DNA of 52,850 bases from JBBIOU01 sp037443205 (GTDB taxonomy: Bacteria; Bacteroidota; Bacteroidia; Flavobacteriales_D; UBA2798). The translations under genes were made by a program, and so were the position numbers. Under the pieces are notes generated by a model. The model saw only the letters and a list, made by a program, of their open reading frames with translations, was not told the origin of the DNA and ran no database searches. The stretch covers positions 1 to 52,850 of the forward strand of contig JBBIOU010000024.1 in the NCBI GenBank assembly GCA_037443205.1. The letters run 5' to 3'. Below, piece after piece: positions 1 through 11,936 of this stretch. How positions within the stretch are numbered: position 1 is the stretch's first letter; every line of letters starts with the position of its first letter.

Positions 1-2063
<2,063 letters not shown>

Positions 2064-2112
2064 TTATTTTGAATTCGGTTAAATAGACTTTTCAATTTAT
2101 CATTTCAATATG

Positions 2113-2122
2113 TCAAAGAACG
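2113..2122 (-). promoter_or_regulatory. boxA-like antitermination element in 16S-23S spacer
   Basis: Minus-strand CGTTCTTTGA between tRNA-Ala and 23S. It resembles the rRNA boxA core (TGCTCTTTA in E. coli). The identical 10-mer occurs in the leader upstream of 16S at 4052-4061, which is the expected placement for NusB/NusE-dependent rRNA antitermination. Function is inferred from position and resemblance. Confidence 0.6.
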
Positions 2123-2145
2123 CTTCCGCCAGATATTAAGCGGTA

Positions 2146-2222
2146 TGGTGGAGAATAACGGATTCGAACCGTTGACCCCCTGCGTGCAAGGCAGGTGCTC
2201 TAGCCAGCTGAGCTAATTCCCC
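2146..2222 (-). tRNA. tRNA-Ala (anticodon TGC)
   Basis: Minus strand folds as a cloverleaf. The 5' acceptor arm is GGGGAAT, pairing with ATTCTCC (one G-U), followed by discriminator A and an encoded CCA. The D arm contains AGCTCAGCTGG, the anticodon loop contains TGC within CTTGCACG, and the T arm contains GGTTCGAATCC. It sits in the rRNA spacer between 23S and tRNA-Ile, the standard bacterial arrangement. Confidence 0.97.
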
Positions 2223-2233
2223 AACGTTTGTAG

Positions 2234-2307
2234 TAGTCCCGAGCAGACTTGAACTGCTGACCCCTACATTATCAGTGTAGTGCTCTAACCAACTGAGCTA
2301 CGGGACT
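2234..2307 (-). tRNA. tRNA-Ile (anticodon GAT)
   Basis: Minus strand starts AGTCCCG, which pairs perfectly with CGGGACT before discriminator A. The anticodon GAT lies in CTGATAAT and the T loop is GTTCAAGTC. Unlike the neighbouring tRNA-Ala, the CCA end is not encoded (CTA follows), so the CCA must be added after transcription. It lies in the rRNA spacer next to 16S. Confidence 0.97.
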
Positions 2308-2419
2308 ATGATATTAACTCAGTATTCGCGCACTCAGTTAATTAATACTTCCACTGAGTTGGGAAAGGGAAAAGATGAAGAAAAGCAGAAGCAGAGGTTG
2401 TATCCGCCAGGGGCGAATA

Positions 2420-2436
2420 AGAGATTTAAGATCTCT
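2420..2436 (-). other. Small inverted repeat just 3' of 16S
   Basis: Arms AGAGAT and ATCTCT around a 5-base loop lie directly after the 16S 3' end. This may be part of the 16S processing stem or spacer structure. The rest of 2308-2438 is non-coding spacer with nothing else recognised. Confidence 0.35.
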
Positions 2437-2437
2437 A

Positions 2438-3963
<1,526 letters not shown>

Positions 3964-4051
3964 AAAAGAGTTAAATTTTATGTGATTTAAATCTCACATC
4001 CTGATAAATCAAGATGCAACCTTAGTGCTTCTGTGCTTTTTCTTCAAATCT

Positions 4052-4061
4052 TCAAAGAACG
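4052..4061 (-). promoter_or_regulatory. boxA-like antitermination element in rRNA leader
   Basis: Minus-strand CGTTCTTTGA about 90 nt upstream of the 16S 5' end. It is identical to the 10-mer at 2113-2122 in the 16S-23S spacer. Its location and CTTT core match rRNA boxA elements. Confidence 0.6.
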
Positions 4062-4109
4062 TAAAATATTTTTATAGTGTGTTAGACTATTTGTTTTTAA
4101 AAAGGGCTG

Positions 4110-4141
4110 CAAAAGTAGACATTATTTTTACAACCACCAAA
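4110..4141 (-). promoter_or_regulatory. rRNA promoter P1 (Bacteroidota type)
   Basis: Minus strand carries TTTG (4138-4141), a 20-nt spacer and TACTTTTG (4110-4117). This fits the Bacteroidota primary-sigma consensus TTTG-N19-21-TAnnTTTG. It is the promoter closest to 16S, and the box is followed by CAGCCC. Confidence 0.8.
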
Positions 4142-4192
4142 TTTATTTTTGCATTTTCTTTTAAAAAATTTTATTGTTTTTTAAAAGGGCTG

Positions 4193-4224
4193 CAAAGGTA
4201 ATGTGAAAAAACGTATCTGTCAAG
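4193..4224 (-). promoter_or_regulatory. rRNA promoter P2 (Bacteroidota type)
   Basis: Minus strand carries CTTG (4221-4224), a 20-nt spacer and TACCTTTG (4193-4200), followed by CAGCCC as in P1. The -33 box deviates by one base from TTTG and reads on as TTGACA. Confidence 0.7.
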
Positions 4225-4276
4225 TATTTTGATATATTTTTTCAACAAATTTTATTTGATTTCAAAAAACGGGTTG

Positions 4277-4307
4277 CAAAAGTAGTTTTAAGAATTGTAA
4301 TTGCAAA
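4277..4307 (-). promoter_or_regulatory. rRNA promoter P3 (Bacteroidota type)
   Basis: Minus strand carries TTTG (4304-4307), a 19-nt spacer and TACTTTTG (4277-4284), followed by CAACCC. It is the distal member of the three-promoter array, only about 50 bp past the stop of the upstream short-chain dehydrogenase gene. Confidence 0.75.
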
Positions 4308-4359
4308 GCTTTTAGAAAATATTTTTTTAATAATTTGTTATGGTTTGATTAACAATGGA

Positions 4360-5055
4360 TTATATTATATCTGAAGCAACAGGGATTAATTGTCCATTGA
4401 AAAAACGGGGGTAATGTATAGTAAAATGTGCTATAAATTTTGCTATGTCTTTGGGTTTATGGAGTGCTTTGTGTGTTGGGAATGCTTTTTTCATCATTTT
4501 GGTTTGTACGGTTCCTAATGCCAGGTAATTAAAGTGAATGCCGGTTGATTTGAATTCTTGTGCCAGACATTCTGTGATGTTAGCGAGCGCTGCTTTACTT
4601 GAGCTGTAGAATGACATTCCTTTAAACTTCAGGTTTTTTTCAAGTCCGCCCATACTACCAATGTTGATGACATGTGGTATGTTTGATTTTTGCAGATTAG
4701 GGATGAGGGAAACTGAAAGTGTGAAGGGCACATAAGTATTTAAGTAGTATGTTTTATAAAAATCGTTGAGGGATAAATCGGGGGCGTTTTTTTTGATTAG
4801 TACTGCTGCATTATTAATAATTATATCTATGGGGGAAATTTTTTGTAAACGACTGATGAGTTTTTGTAAGTGATGAGTTTTTGAGAGGTTGTAGTTATAC
4901 ACAAATAAGTTTTTTTTATATTTTTTTTGAAGATTGCTAAGCGCTCTTTGATTGCGGGTAATAGCGTGTATATAGATATCGTGATAGTTAAACAGTAATT
5001 CTTCTACCAGTGCGTATCCGATACCTGATGAGGTGCCTGTAATTATGATATTCAT
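4360..5055 (-). CDS. Short-chain dehydrogenase/reductase (SDR)
   Basis: A 231-residue classical SDR, presumably cytoplasmic, that oxidises or reduces a hydroxyl/carbonyl group with NAD(P). The N-terminus shows the cofactor loop TGTSSGIG (residues 7-14), then NNAA (81-84), a serine in NIGSMGG (about 134) and the catalytic YSSSK (Y150, K154). The length is near the usual 240-250. Its ATG overlaps the stop of the preceding glycosyltransferase gene by 4 bp, so the two are probably translationally coupled. It is the last gene of the polysaccharide locus and may modify a sugar nucleotide, but the substrate cannot be told from sequence. Confidence 0.88.
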   Translation of the reverse strand: MNIIITGTSSGIGYALVEELLFNYHDIYIHAITRNQRALSNLQKKYKKNLFVYNYNLSKTHHLQKLISRLQKISPIDIIINNAAVLIKKNAPDLSLNDFYKTYYLNTYVPFTLSVSLIPNLQKSNIPHVINIGSMGGLEKNLKFKGMSFYSSSKAALANITECLAQEFKSTGIHFNYLALGTVQTKMMKKAFPTHKALHKPKDIAKFIAHFTIHYPRFFNGQLIPVASDII

Positions 5056-6131
5056 TTTTTAGAGTTTAAATATATATTAATTAGTGTTTGGGTCCAATTA
5101 TCAGTTGTGTATTGTAATGCCATGTTGTGGCTGTGAATTGACATTTGGATGAGCGTGTTATCATTTGATTGAATGAATGTTTTTAAAGCTTCTTTTATAT
5201 TGGCAACTGAGTTATCGGTGAGTAAAAGACCATTGTAGTTGTTTTTTAAGAAGTATTCGGATGCGCCTACCTGAGTTGTTAAAATTAAAGGATAGCCCGA
5301 GAGAGCAAATTCGTGTACGACTACACCCCAGGGTTCAAAACTGCTAGGCAAAATAAAAACGCCTGTTTCTTTAATAAAATTGTTGATTTTATCGGGTTGA
5401 ACAAAGCCAAAGTGTTTTATTTTTGGATGTATTGTTTTATTATTCCAACTATCACCTGTTCCTAAGCACCAAAGTTCCCAATCGTGGTTAATTTCTTCAG
5501 ACAATTCAACAAATGCCTGCCATAAGTTAAAAATACCTTTAAAAGGCAAATATCTGCCTACAAAAATAAATTTGTGGGGGAATTTATTATGTTTTTGCGG
5601 GGAATAATGGTTGTATATTGATAAAAAATGATCGGTGTCTGCGCAATATAAGCCTGTATGAATGTTTGCGGTATGGAATCCTAGTTTTTTGGCATATATC
5701 AGTTGCTTATTGCCGGGTACCCAAGCATGATTAAAGTATTTTTTGATAAAAAACCGGCCGACTGTTGATGCTAATATTTGCTTGAATGATGCGTTCCATT
5801 GATTATCTATGCCTACAATAACAGGTATTTTATGTACGAATGCGCGGCAAATATGAAGGTAAAATTTGTCGTTCCAGCCGCTAACATAAATAAGGTCAGG
5901 ATTGATTTGAATAATATAGTTGAATATTTCTGACCGTGAAGAAAAATCATTTCTGTTTTTTACATTTAATAGTGGGTGAAATGAAAAATCGAATGGTGCT
6001 TCTTTATTTATAGGCCATCTGATGATATAAATATCTACATCTTGTGTATTAATTAATTTGTTTATGCAGGAGAGGAAATATCCTGCAAGTTCAGTATATA
6101 AAAAAACAAATTTTGGTTTAGTTTTTTGCAA
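5052..6131 (-). CDS. Glycosyltransferase family 4 (GT-B fold)
   Basis: A 359-residue GT-B glycosyltransferase. The C-terminal half has the group-1 hallmarks: GRYLPFKGI in the nucleotide-sugar domain and SSFEPWGVVVHE, the E-x7-E region binding the donor, followed by GASEYFLKNNYNGLL. It should transfer a sugar from a nucleotide donor to a growing lipid-linked glycan at the inner face of the cytoplasmic membrane. It overlaps the metallophosphoesterase gene by 14 bp and the SDR by 4 bp, so it is embedded in the operon. Donor and linkage are unknown. Confidence 0.88.
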   Translation of the reverse strand: MQKTKPKFVFLYTELAGYFLSCINKLINTQDVDIYIIRWPINKEAPFDFSFHPLLNVKNRNDFSSRSEIFNYIIQINPDLIYVSGWNDKFYLHICRAFVHKIPVIVGIDNQWNASFKQILASTVGRFFIKKYFNHAWVPGNKQLIYAKKLGFHTANIHTGLYCADTDHFLSIYNHYSPQKHNKFPHKFIFVGRYLPFKGIFNLWQAFVELSEEINHDWELWCLGTGDSWNNKTIHPKIKHFGFVQPDKINNFIKETGVFILPSSFEPWGVVVHEFALSGYPLILTTQVGASEYFLKNNYNGLLLTDNSVANIKEALKTFIQSNDNTLIQMSIHSHNMALQYTTDNWTQTLINIYLNSKK

Positions 6132-7161
6132 TTCTGTTTTTTCTTTTAATAAAAAGCGAAATTATAAGAAAAAACAATGCGGTGACGGCACATCCGAACC
6201 AAAAATGATAGTTAGATAACATATTTTTGATATATAATGGCAAGAGCCTCCAATTGAATGATGTTGACTTTGAATTTTGATTATAATAATCAAGGTTATA
6301 ATCAAACAGGGGTTTTACGGGATTATTAGTTAAAGTAATAGTATTAAAATCGGGATAGGAATTGTTTAAAATTACTTCGAGAAAAGCGTCTCGGGGCAAA
6401 TCTCTTATTGCAGTTGCAACATAAGTTATATTATTTTCTTTGTGATAAAAAAAAGAAGCCGGAGCATTTCCCATAGAACCTGCAAATAAAAAGATATTTT
6501 TATTGGAAGGTATAGAAATGAGTAAAGGGTGGATGGTTGTATTATAATTTGTTTTTAAAAATGAGCGTGTATTGTCGGTAAAAATATTTTTCATAAGCGG
6601 GTGTTCTTCGGCCCATAAGGGTCGGTGCATGAAAATAAAAATATTATTGATAGTATCTATGGATGATAATTCATTTTTAAGAAACAATAGCTGTTCTGAT
6701 ATTATATCGCCATTATTAATTTCTGTATCCAAAAAAATAAATATTTCAGTACGCTTGGCAAATGAAAAAAATGTATTACCAAAATGCTGTTTATATTTAT
6801 TACCAAAAACATCGTGATTTCCGACCGCATTAAAAAAAGGGACAGATAGTTTACTAAAAAAAGATTTGTAATAATTATCTATATCAGTATCGGGGTTCAT
6901 AAATAAATCGCCTAAGCTTACCATAAATGCATAATTTCCTCCGTTTATAAGATCCAGATTACCCAGCAGGGTAGAGGCCGGAAATCCGGATTTATTATTA
7001 GAAGACCCATGTAAATGGCCTGTGACAAGTATTTTGTATGTATTGCAGGTATCCTCAATGTTAACCTTTAAATTATTAAATGAAGAAATATCTGACTGCG
7101 CATTAAGATTTAAAAGCACAGATAAGGTAATTAGAACTATTATATATCTTTTATTTTTCAA
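6118..7161 (-). CDS. Secreted, membrane-anchored metallophosphoesterase-like protein with degenerate metal site
   Basis: A 347-residue protein with an N-terminal signal segment (MKNKRYIIVLITLSVLLNLN) and a C-terminal transmembrane helix (about 318-337) followed by a basic tail, so the domain should face the periplasm. Calcineurin-like motifs are visible: LGDLF (83-87), GNHD (114-117) and MHRPLW (178-183). The first metal motif (normally DxH) reads TGHLHG (47-52), and the usual terminal GHxH is replaced by AGSMGN. It may therefore be weakly active or bind rather than hydrolyse. It overlaps the CotH-like gene by 11 bp. Phosphoesterase activity is a family inference. Confidence 0.75.
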   Translation of the reverse strand: MKNKRYIIVLITLSVLLNLNAQSDISSFNNLKVNIEDTCNTYKILVTGHLHGSSNNKSGFPASTLLGNLDLINGGNYAFMVSLGDLFMNPDTDIDNYYKSFFSKLSVPFFNAVGNHDVFGNKYKQHFGNTFFSFAKRTEIFIFLDTEINNGDIISEQLLFLKNELSSIDTINNIFIFMHRPLWAEEHPLMKNIFTDNTRSFLKTNYNTTIHPLLISIPSNKNIFLFAGSMGNAPASFFYHKENNITYVATAIRDLPRDAFLEVILNNSYPDFNTITLTNNPVKPLFDYNLDYYNQNSKSTSFNWRLLPLYIKNMLSNYHFWFGCAVTALFFLIISLFIKRKNRIAKN

Positions 7162-9646
7162 TTTGTTTTATGATACTTATAAAAGCATTTTTATTTTTTT
7201 TTATTAACTTATTTACCTCAGTAAACTCCAGGTTTTTTACTCTGATATATGAATTACCGTATGCATTAGATTTTTTATCGGTTGATAATCCCAATTGTAT
7301 ATTATTAAATTTAATGTTACCGGCATACATTGCTGAACCATCAACTACTTGAATGGCAATGTTTAGATGTGAGAAAGTAGTATTGTGTACATGAGCATAA
7401 GAATTATGGTTTAATGAAAGTGCGATAGTATTTCTTCCGCTAAAGTAAGTGTTATTTACCGACAGACTTGTGCCAATAGCCTCTATTGATTTGCCTGCAA
7501 TATTTCTAAATGATGAATTTGCGACTATCAAATTACTGTAATTAACTTTTATTGCATCATCAGACAACACCATAAATGTTGTAGAATAAAAAGAAACGTT
7601 TGAATTTGAAATATGTATTACTGTGTTAGGCATGGCTATAAAAAGACAAGATTTGATTTCTGTATTTGTATTGTGTATATTTATATGTGCATCGGTTGAT
7701 ATATTAGAATTTGCTGAAGAAGTAAATGTGCAATGAGTGAAGATTGATTTGCAAGAATTATCAGCTATTATAAATAATTGCGTTGCGGTATCCTGAAATT
7801 TAAATGTAATAAAATTTTCTTCATTTCCGTTACATAATATCGAGTTATTAATAGTTAAGGATGAATTTGTTTCAAAAGTAATGTTGGTTCCGGGTTTAAT
7901 GATTAACCTATGTGTTTGAGGGACAATAACATGTTGTTTAATAATATGGTTGCCTGACGGTATTATAAAAGCATTATTTGATTTATCTTCTATAACAAAA
8001 GACAACTCGCTGATAGGGGTTATAATTTTATCAGTTAATTCTTCTTGAAAAGATGTAAAAGGTAATATTGTTGTTACATGCCAAATGTTATTATACAAAT
8101 GTGTTCCCAGTAATTTGCTTTGAAAAATGATTTTTTTCCTTTTATTGGTTTTTATTTCGGATGTCAATTTAGGATTTAATAAATATTTAATTGTAATAAA
8201 ATCTGTAGGTTTATTTAGCTGTTTTGAGGGGATAATTTTTGCTGAGAGCGGATTAATAATTGTATCATCTATCTGTAAGGAACCTGACAGGTAGGGCAAT
8301 GCATTTATTGATGCAACATTTATATATAACGTATCGTTTGATATTTTTTGCAAATGTGCTTCAACCGAGGCAGGTGCATTTAATAGTTTGTTTATTATTT
8401 CAGCATTTTGATAATATACATTGCTATCAAAATTTTTGTAAGGAAATTCTGTGTATAAAATTGCTAACTGTTGTTGAAGTTGTGGGTCGATAGTTCGGAA
8501 AAACTTGTCTAAATATTGTTTATTACTGAAATGTTGCAAATAGTAAATATATTTACTAAAAAAGGCCGAATCAGAAAATATCATATCGTGAAAATTATCA
8601 TAATTTGATTTGCCGGCAAGATATTTATTTGCACCCGATATTTGTGTAATTTTATTAACGCTAAAGCTTTCGTATCCTACGGGTTCAATTTTATTGGTAG
8701 CGGGATTATAATAATATTTCACATCGCTCCAGTCTAAACTATGCTGACCACCGATTAAATCAATTATAGCATGAAATTTTGCCAGCTTATCAATATCAAA
8801 AACATCGGTGGTAGATTTTTTTTTTCTTCTAAATTCTTCGAGTAACTGTATAGCTTGGTTATAAATATTTTTCCCTTCTGTGGTTGCAAGCAAATCATCT
8901 TCATTGTATGCTTCAATGTATGAAGATTGAAAAGAAGCATATTGTTCATCAAAAATAATTTTATTTTTTTCATTAATTCGCTTATGCCAATACATATCGG
9001 GATTAAAACGCAAAATAGGCCCTGTTAATTTTTTGTTGTAGTGTAATAACTCTTCCGAAAAATGTTCTTCGAGTGCGTAAATACCCCAATCTTCATCATT
9101 TACAAATACTTTTATAAAAAAATACCTTAGATGGAAGATGTTTTCGTATTTTAGCCATTGATGATAAATCCATTCGTAAGCATAGGCACGTGTGCCCGGA
9201 TGTTGTAAAGTTAGGCGACTCATTCCCATCAGAGCGTTTTTTCCTTTGGTTTTTATTCTAAACGACCATTTTTTATCCTGTAAGTGGTCAGTCATGTGGC
9301 CTTTTAACCGAAGCTTGCATTTAATTGTATTGTTATTGTGAATGATTTGGGCATCAACATATCTATTCCCCTCATTGGTAATTATTCCTTGTTTTAAAAA
9401 TTTTTCTCTTTGAGTTTGCAGTTTACTAAAATCATCCTTGTTTATGTAGATATAAATTTTATCGTAATCAGCATTAAAACTTTTTTTATAATTTGAGCCA
9501 ACAGAAGTTATAAAGTGCCACAAATTTTTATATGATTTTTGTTTAACATACAAATTAGCAATATAAGATAGTATCAGCATAATAAATATAAATACTGATA
9601 ATAAAATTATTTTCGTTTTAGTTGACTTTGATTTTTTCAATAACAT
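7151..9646 (-). CDS. CotH-kinase-like protein with C-terminal parallel beta-helix
   Basis: An 831-residue protein with an N-terminal transmembrane anchor (about residues 12-33) and a long exported region. Residues about 62-420 resemble the CotH kinase family: KLRLKGHMTD (111-120), VFVNDEDWGIYALEEHF (180-196) and the GGQHSLDWSDVKYYYNP region (299-315). The second acidic motif, usually an Asp-containing (P)xxxD, reads EPVGYESFS (321-329), so a catalytic Asp may be lost. Residues about 570-800 are repetitive short beta strands typical of a right-handed beta-helix, a fold that often binds or cuts polysaccharide. It is one of two CotH-like genes in this locus. Kinase activity is unproven. Confidence 0.75.
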   Translation of the reverse strand: MLLKKSKSTKTKIILLSVFIFIMLILSYIANLYVKQKSYKNLWHFITSVGSNYKKSFNADYDKIYIYINKDDFSKLQTQREKFLKQGIITNEGNRYVDAQIIHNNNTIKCKLRLKGHMTDHLQDKKWSFRIKTKGKNALMGMSRLTLQHPGTRAYAYEWIYHQWLKYENIFHLRYFFIKVFVNDEDWGIYALEEHFSEELLHYNKKLTGPILRFNPDMYWHKRINEKNKIIFDEQYASFQSSYIEAYNEDDLLATTEGKNIYNQAIQLLEEFRRKKKSTTDVFDIDKLAKFHAIIDLIGGQHSLDWSDVKYYYNPATNKIEPVGYESFSVNKITQISGANKYLAGKSNYDNFHDMIFSDSAFFSKYIYYLQHFSNKQYLDKFFRTIDPQLQQQLAILYTEFPYKNFDSNVYYQNAEIINKLLNAPASVEAHLQKISNDTLYINVASINALPYLSGSLQIDDTIINPLSAKIIPSKQLNKPTDFITIKYLLNPKLTSEIKTNKRKKIIFQSKLLGTHLYNNIWHVTTILPFTSFQEELTDKIITPISELSFVIEDKSNNAFIIPSGNHIIKQHVIVPQTHRLIIKPGTNITFETNSSLTINNSILCNGNEENFITFKFQDTATQLFIIADNSCKSIFTHCTFTSSANSNISTDAHINIHNTNTEIKSCLFIAMPNTVIHISNSNVSFYSTTFMVLSDDAIKVNYSNLIVANSSFRNIAGKSIEAIGTSLSVNNTYFSGRNTIALSLNHNSYAHVHNTTFSHLNIAIQVVDGSAMYAGNIKFNNIQLGLSTDKKSNAYGNSYIRVKNLEFTEVNKLIKKNKNAFISIIKQIEK

Positions 9647-9688
9647 ACTATAGGCTGCAAATATACTTTTATTATTTTTTATATTTTC

Positions 9689-10597
9689 TTAATTAAAAAA
9701 GTCTAGCAAGTGAGGCAATAACAATTTGTATAATTTATTATGTCCGGTGTGATTTAAATGTATGTTATCGCGATAATCGGTTGTATCAAGTACATTAATA
9801 TCAGTAATATACTTAATATTTTCGGCATCAAACCAGTTTATCAGGCGTGTTCCTTTTGAATTAAATTTTTTATTATTTAGTTCGTTTTTTTCAGCATGCA
9901 GACATACTAAGAGTGGTAAATTATGGTTGGTAGTATATGACAAAAAATTTTGCCAGCCGGAATTCATGTTGCTATCGTCAAAACCGTATAAATATTTGTA
10001 TTCATCATCCGAATTACCTATCCATCTGTTTACGTTGGGAATGATATAACGAAAAAGTGCATCCGTAAGCGCACATAGGGGTTGTTTATCTGGCCATGCA
10101 CGATGTTTACCTACTACTTCTTTAAAGTGCATATTGTCGTTAAAATCATGACTGCTGAAAACTAAAACAATTGCATCGGGTTTTAAATTGGGTAGATTTT
10201 GCAAATAAGCAAAGGCATTATCCGGACCCCAACTTTGGGCTGAAATATTTAATACACGCGCATGAGTTAAAGTTTGTTGCATGCTATTTTCGAGGAGTGT
10301 AGAACAAAGGCTGTCTTGATCTACATGAGCTCCTCCATTGATAACCGAATCTCCGAATAAAAAAATTAATGGTTTATCTGTTTTTTTTAAGGGTTTGCTG
10401 CGCATGGAATATTCGTTAGTAATGATTCTGTTAGCAAATCTGGTTACCTGCTGATTTGGGGCATATATGTATTCGTATTTATTGCTTTTGATGTATAAAG
10501 GAAGTTGTCCCAATCCGAAATAATAGCGTGCAATAAGTTCTGCAATAAAAAGAAGCATTAATATATACAATAAATATCTTATCATTTTGCTAAGCAT
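9689..10597 (-). CDS. SGNH/GDSL hydrolase-like protein, membrane-anchored
   Basis: A 302-residue protein with one N-terminal transmembrane helix (about residues 6-24). The catalytic-serine block FLFGDSVINGG has its serine near residue 84. Further blocks are ISAQSWGPDNAF, FSSHDFNDN and a C-terminal HLNHTGH supplying the Asp/His part of the triad. SGNH proteins in such loci add or remove acyl groups on surface glycans outside the membrane. It overlaps the polymerase-like gene by 8 bp. Whether it is a transferase or an esterase is not visible. Confidence 0.78.
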   Translation of the reverse strand: MLSKMIRYLLYILMLLFIAELIARYYFGLGQLPLYIKSNKYEYIYAPNQQVTRFANRIITNEYSMRSKPLKKTDKPLIFLFGDSVINGGAHVDQDSLCSTLLENSMQQTLTHARVLNISAQSWGPDNAFAYLQNLPNLKPDAIVLVFSSHDFNDNMHFKEVVGKHRAWPDKQPLCALTDALFRYIIPNVNRWIGNSDDEYKYLYGFDDSNMNSGWQNFLSYTTNHNLPLLVCLHAEKNELNNKKFNSKGTRLINWFDAENIKYITDINVLDTTDYRDNIHLNHTGHNKLYKLLLPHLLDFFN

Positions 10598-11936
10598 AAA
10601 CGTTATTTTGGTTGATAAGCAAATCCGATTGGTTATGGCTTGCTTCGTTTGGTATTGTATTAAAGATCGGGTCTATCATGATTGTAATAATCATTAAAAA
10701 TATTATTGTAAATGGATTTAATGAAGCAGCCAGCCATGGCTCAAAATTAATCGAAAACATAATAGAAAGCATTACCGGAATAGCCAGGTGGGAGTTTTTG
10801 GCTGCTTTAATAAACAGCAATAAAAATCCTCTAAAATAAGCTAATATACCTATGAGACCGGTATTTAACCAAATTATTAAATAGGTATTATGCACTCCAC
10901 CCTGATGACCCAGTTTACTTAAATAATCAAAATTACTTCTCATTAAATATTCATCAAAGGCAAATCCTTTTCCTAAAAATAAACTTTTTTGTATATTTTC
11001 CCATGCAAACTGCCAGGCAATTAAACGTCCGGAGGCCTGGTCAAGAGTATCTAATCTAAAAACTTCCTCTAAACCCAAAGCAATAATGATGGTATTATAG
11101 TTATCTAAAAATAATTGTGCTGATGCAGTAAATATGATAAAAAAGATTATTCCTAAAAACGTTGAAATTTTAAAAATCCTTACTAAAGATAAAAATAAAA
11201 TGATTGAAAGTAATGTATTACGTGAACCGGTTTTATAAGCCAGAAATATAAATATTACATAAAAAATCCATTTTTCTTGTTTATAAAACAATGTAGGAAA
11301 GTAAACAGTAATTATATTAAACAACAAAAAAATTACTGTGATAAAGATGCCCAGTCCATTGGGGTTGCCAAATATTCCTCTAAGCCTGCCTCCATGCGAA
11401 ACTGCTATATCAAAATCTATAAAACGTATAAAATAACATACCAGTAAAATAACTAAAACGAAATACATAAAATTTTTAAAAAAATATTCGCCCTGAATAT
11501 TATAAGACCTTATGAGATAATTGGGAATAATAATAAACAACAATAGGTAAGAAAATAATTTTTGTATAGATATATTTAGTACGGGAGAATATTGCAAACA
11601 AAAGGCAGCTATGATAAAAAATGGTATAAAATAAATGAAGAGCCTGTTTAGTGGTTGAAAGTTTTTTCTGTCGAGCAAAAAAAACAGAAACAGCATCAGG
11701 ATGTAAATATTTTTAAATTGTTTGGCAAAAGCTGTGGCGGGTTCTAAATTATCTGAAAGAATTAATACAAATAAAAAACCAATAAGCATTTCGGGGTAGC
11801 GCCTGTTAAGATACATTAAAAACAAAAAAAACGGTATTATCAGATAAGAAAGGTTGTTGTTAAACGCGCCCAATAGTAACCACAAAAAAAGCAACACATA
11901 TAATTGAAAATTATTTCTGATAAGAGAAGATATCAT
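10590..11936 (-). CDS. O-antigen polymerase/ligase family membrane protein (Wzy- or WaaL-like)
   Basis: A 448-residue, strongly hydrophobic protein with about ten to twelve predicted membrane segments. A loop in the C-terminal third reads GHQGGVHNTYLIIWLNTGL, matching the H-N-x-Y/L signature of the O-antigen ligase/polymerase family; RLRGIFGNPNGLG is a second typical loop. Members join polysaccharide repeats or attach glycans to lipid A or protein in the periplasm. Its role beside an ABC exporter is unclear: it could be a polymerase of a Wzx/Wzy-type system whose flippase is elsewhere, or a ligase. Confidence 0.82.
   Translation of the reverse strand: MISSLIRNNFQLYVLLFLWLLLGAFNNNLSYLIIPFFLFLMYLNRRYPEMLIGFLFVLILSDNLEPATAFAKQFKNIYILMLFLFFLLDRKNFQPLNRLFIYFIPFFIIAAFCLQYSPVLNISIQKLFSYLLLFIIIPNYLIRSYNIQGEYFFKNFMYFVLVILLVCYFIRFIDFDIAVSHGGRLRGIFGNPNGLGIFITVIFLLFNIITVYFPTLFYKQEKWIFYVIFIFLAYKTGSRNTLLSIILFLSLVRIFKISTFLGIIFFIIFTASAQLFLDNYNTIIIALGLEEVFRLDTLDQASGRLIAWQFAWENIQKSLFLGKGFAFDEYLMRSNFDYLSKLGHQGGVHNTYLIIWLNTGLIGILAYFRGFLLLFIKAAKNSHLAIPVMLSIMFSINFEPWLAASLNPFTIIFLMIITIMIDPIFNTIPNEASHNQSDLLINQNNVYA

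Larger units (their letters stand above)
3964..4359 (-). promoter_or_regulatory. rrn: rRNA operon leader and promoter region (no gene)
   Basis: This 396-base stretch separates 16S from the last gene of the polysaccharide locus. It holds three tandem promoter modules (given separately) and a boxA-like leader element. No convincing intrinsic terminator separates the polysaccharide genes from the rRNA promoters. Only a weak TTGTTA/TAACAA pair near 4331-4355 was seen, so read-through from the locus into rrn is possible. Confidence 0.8.
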
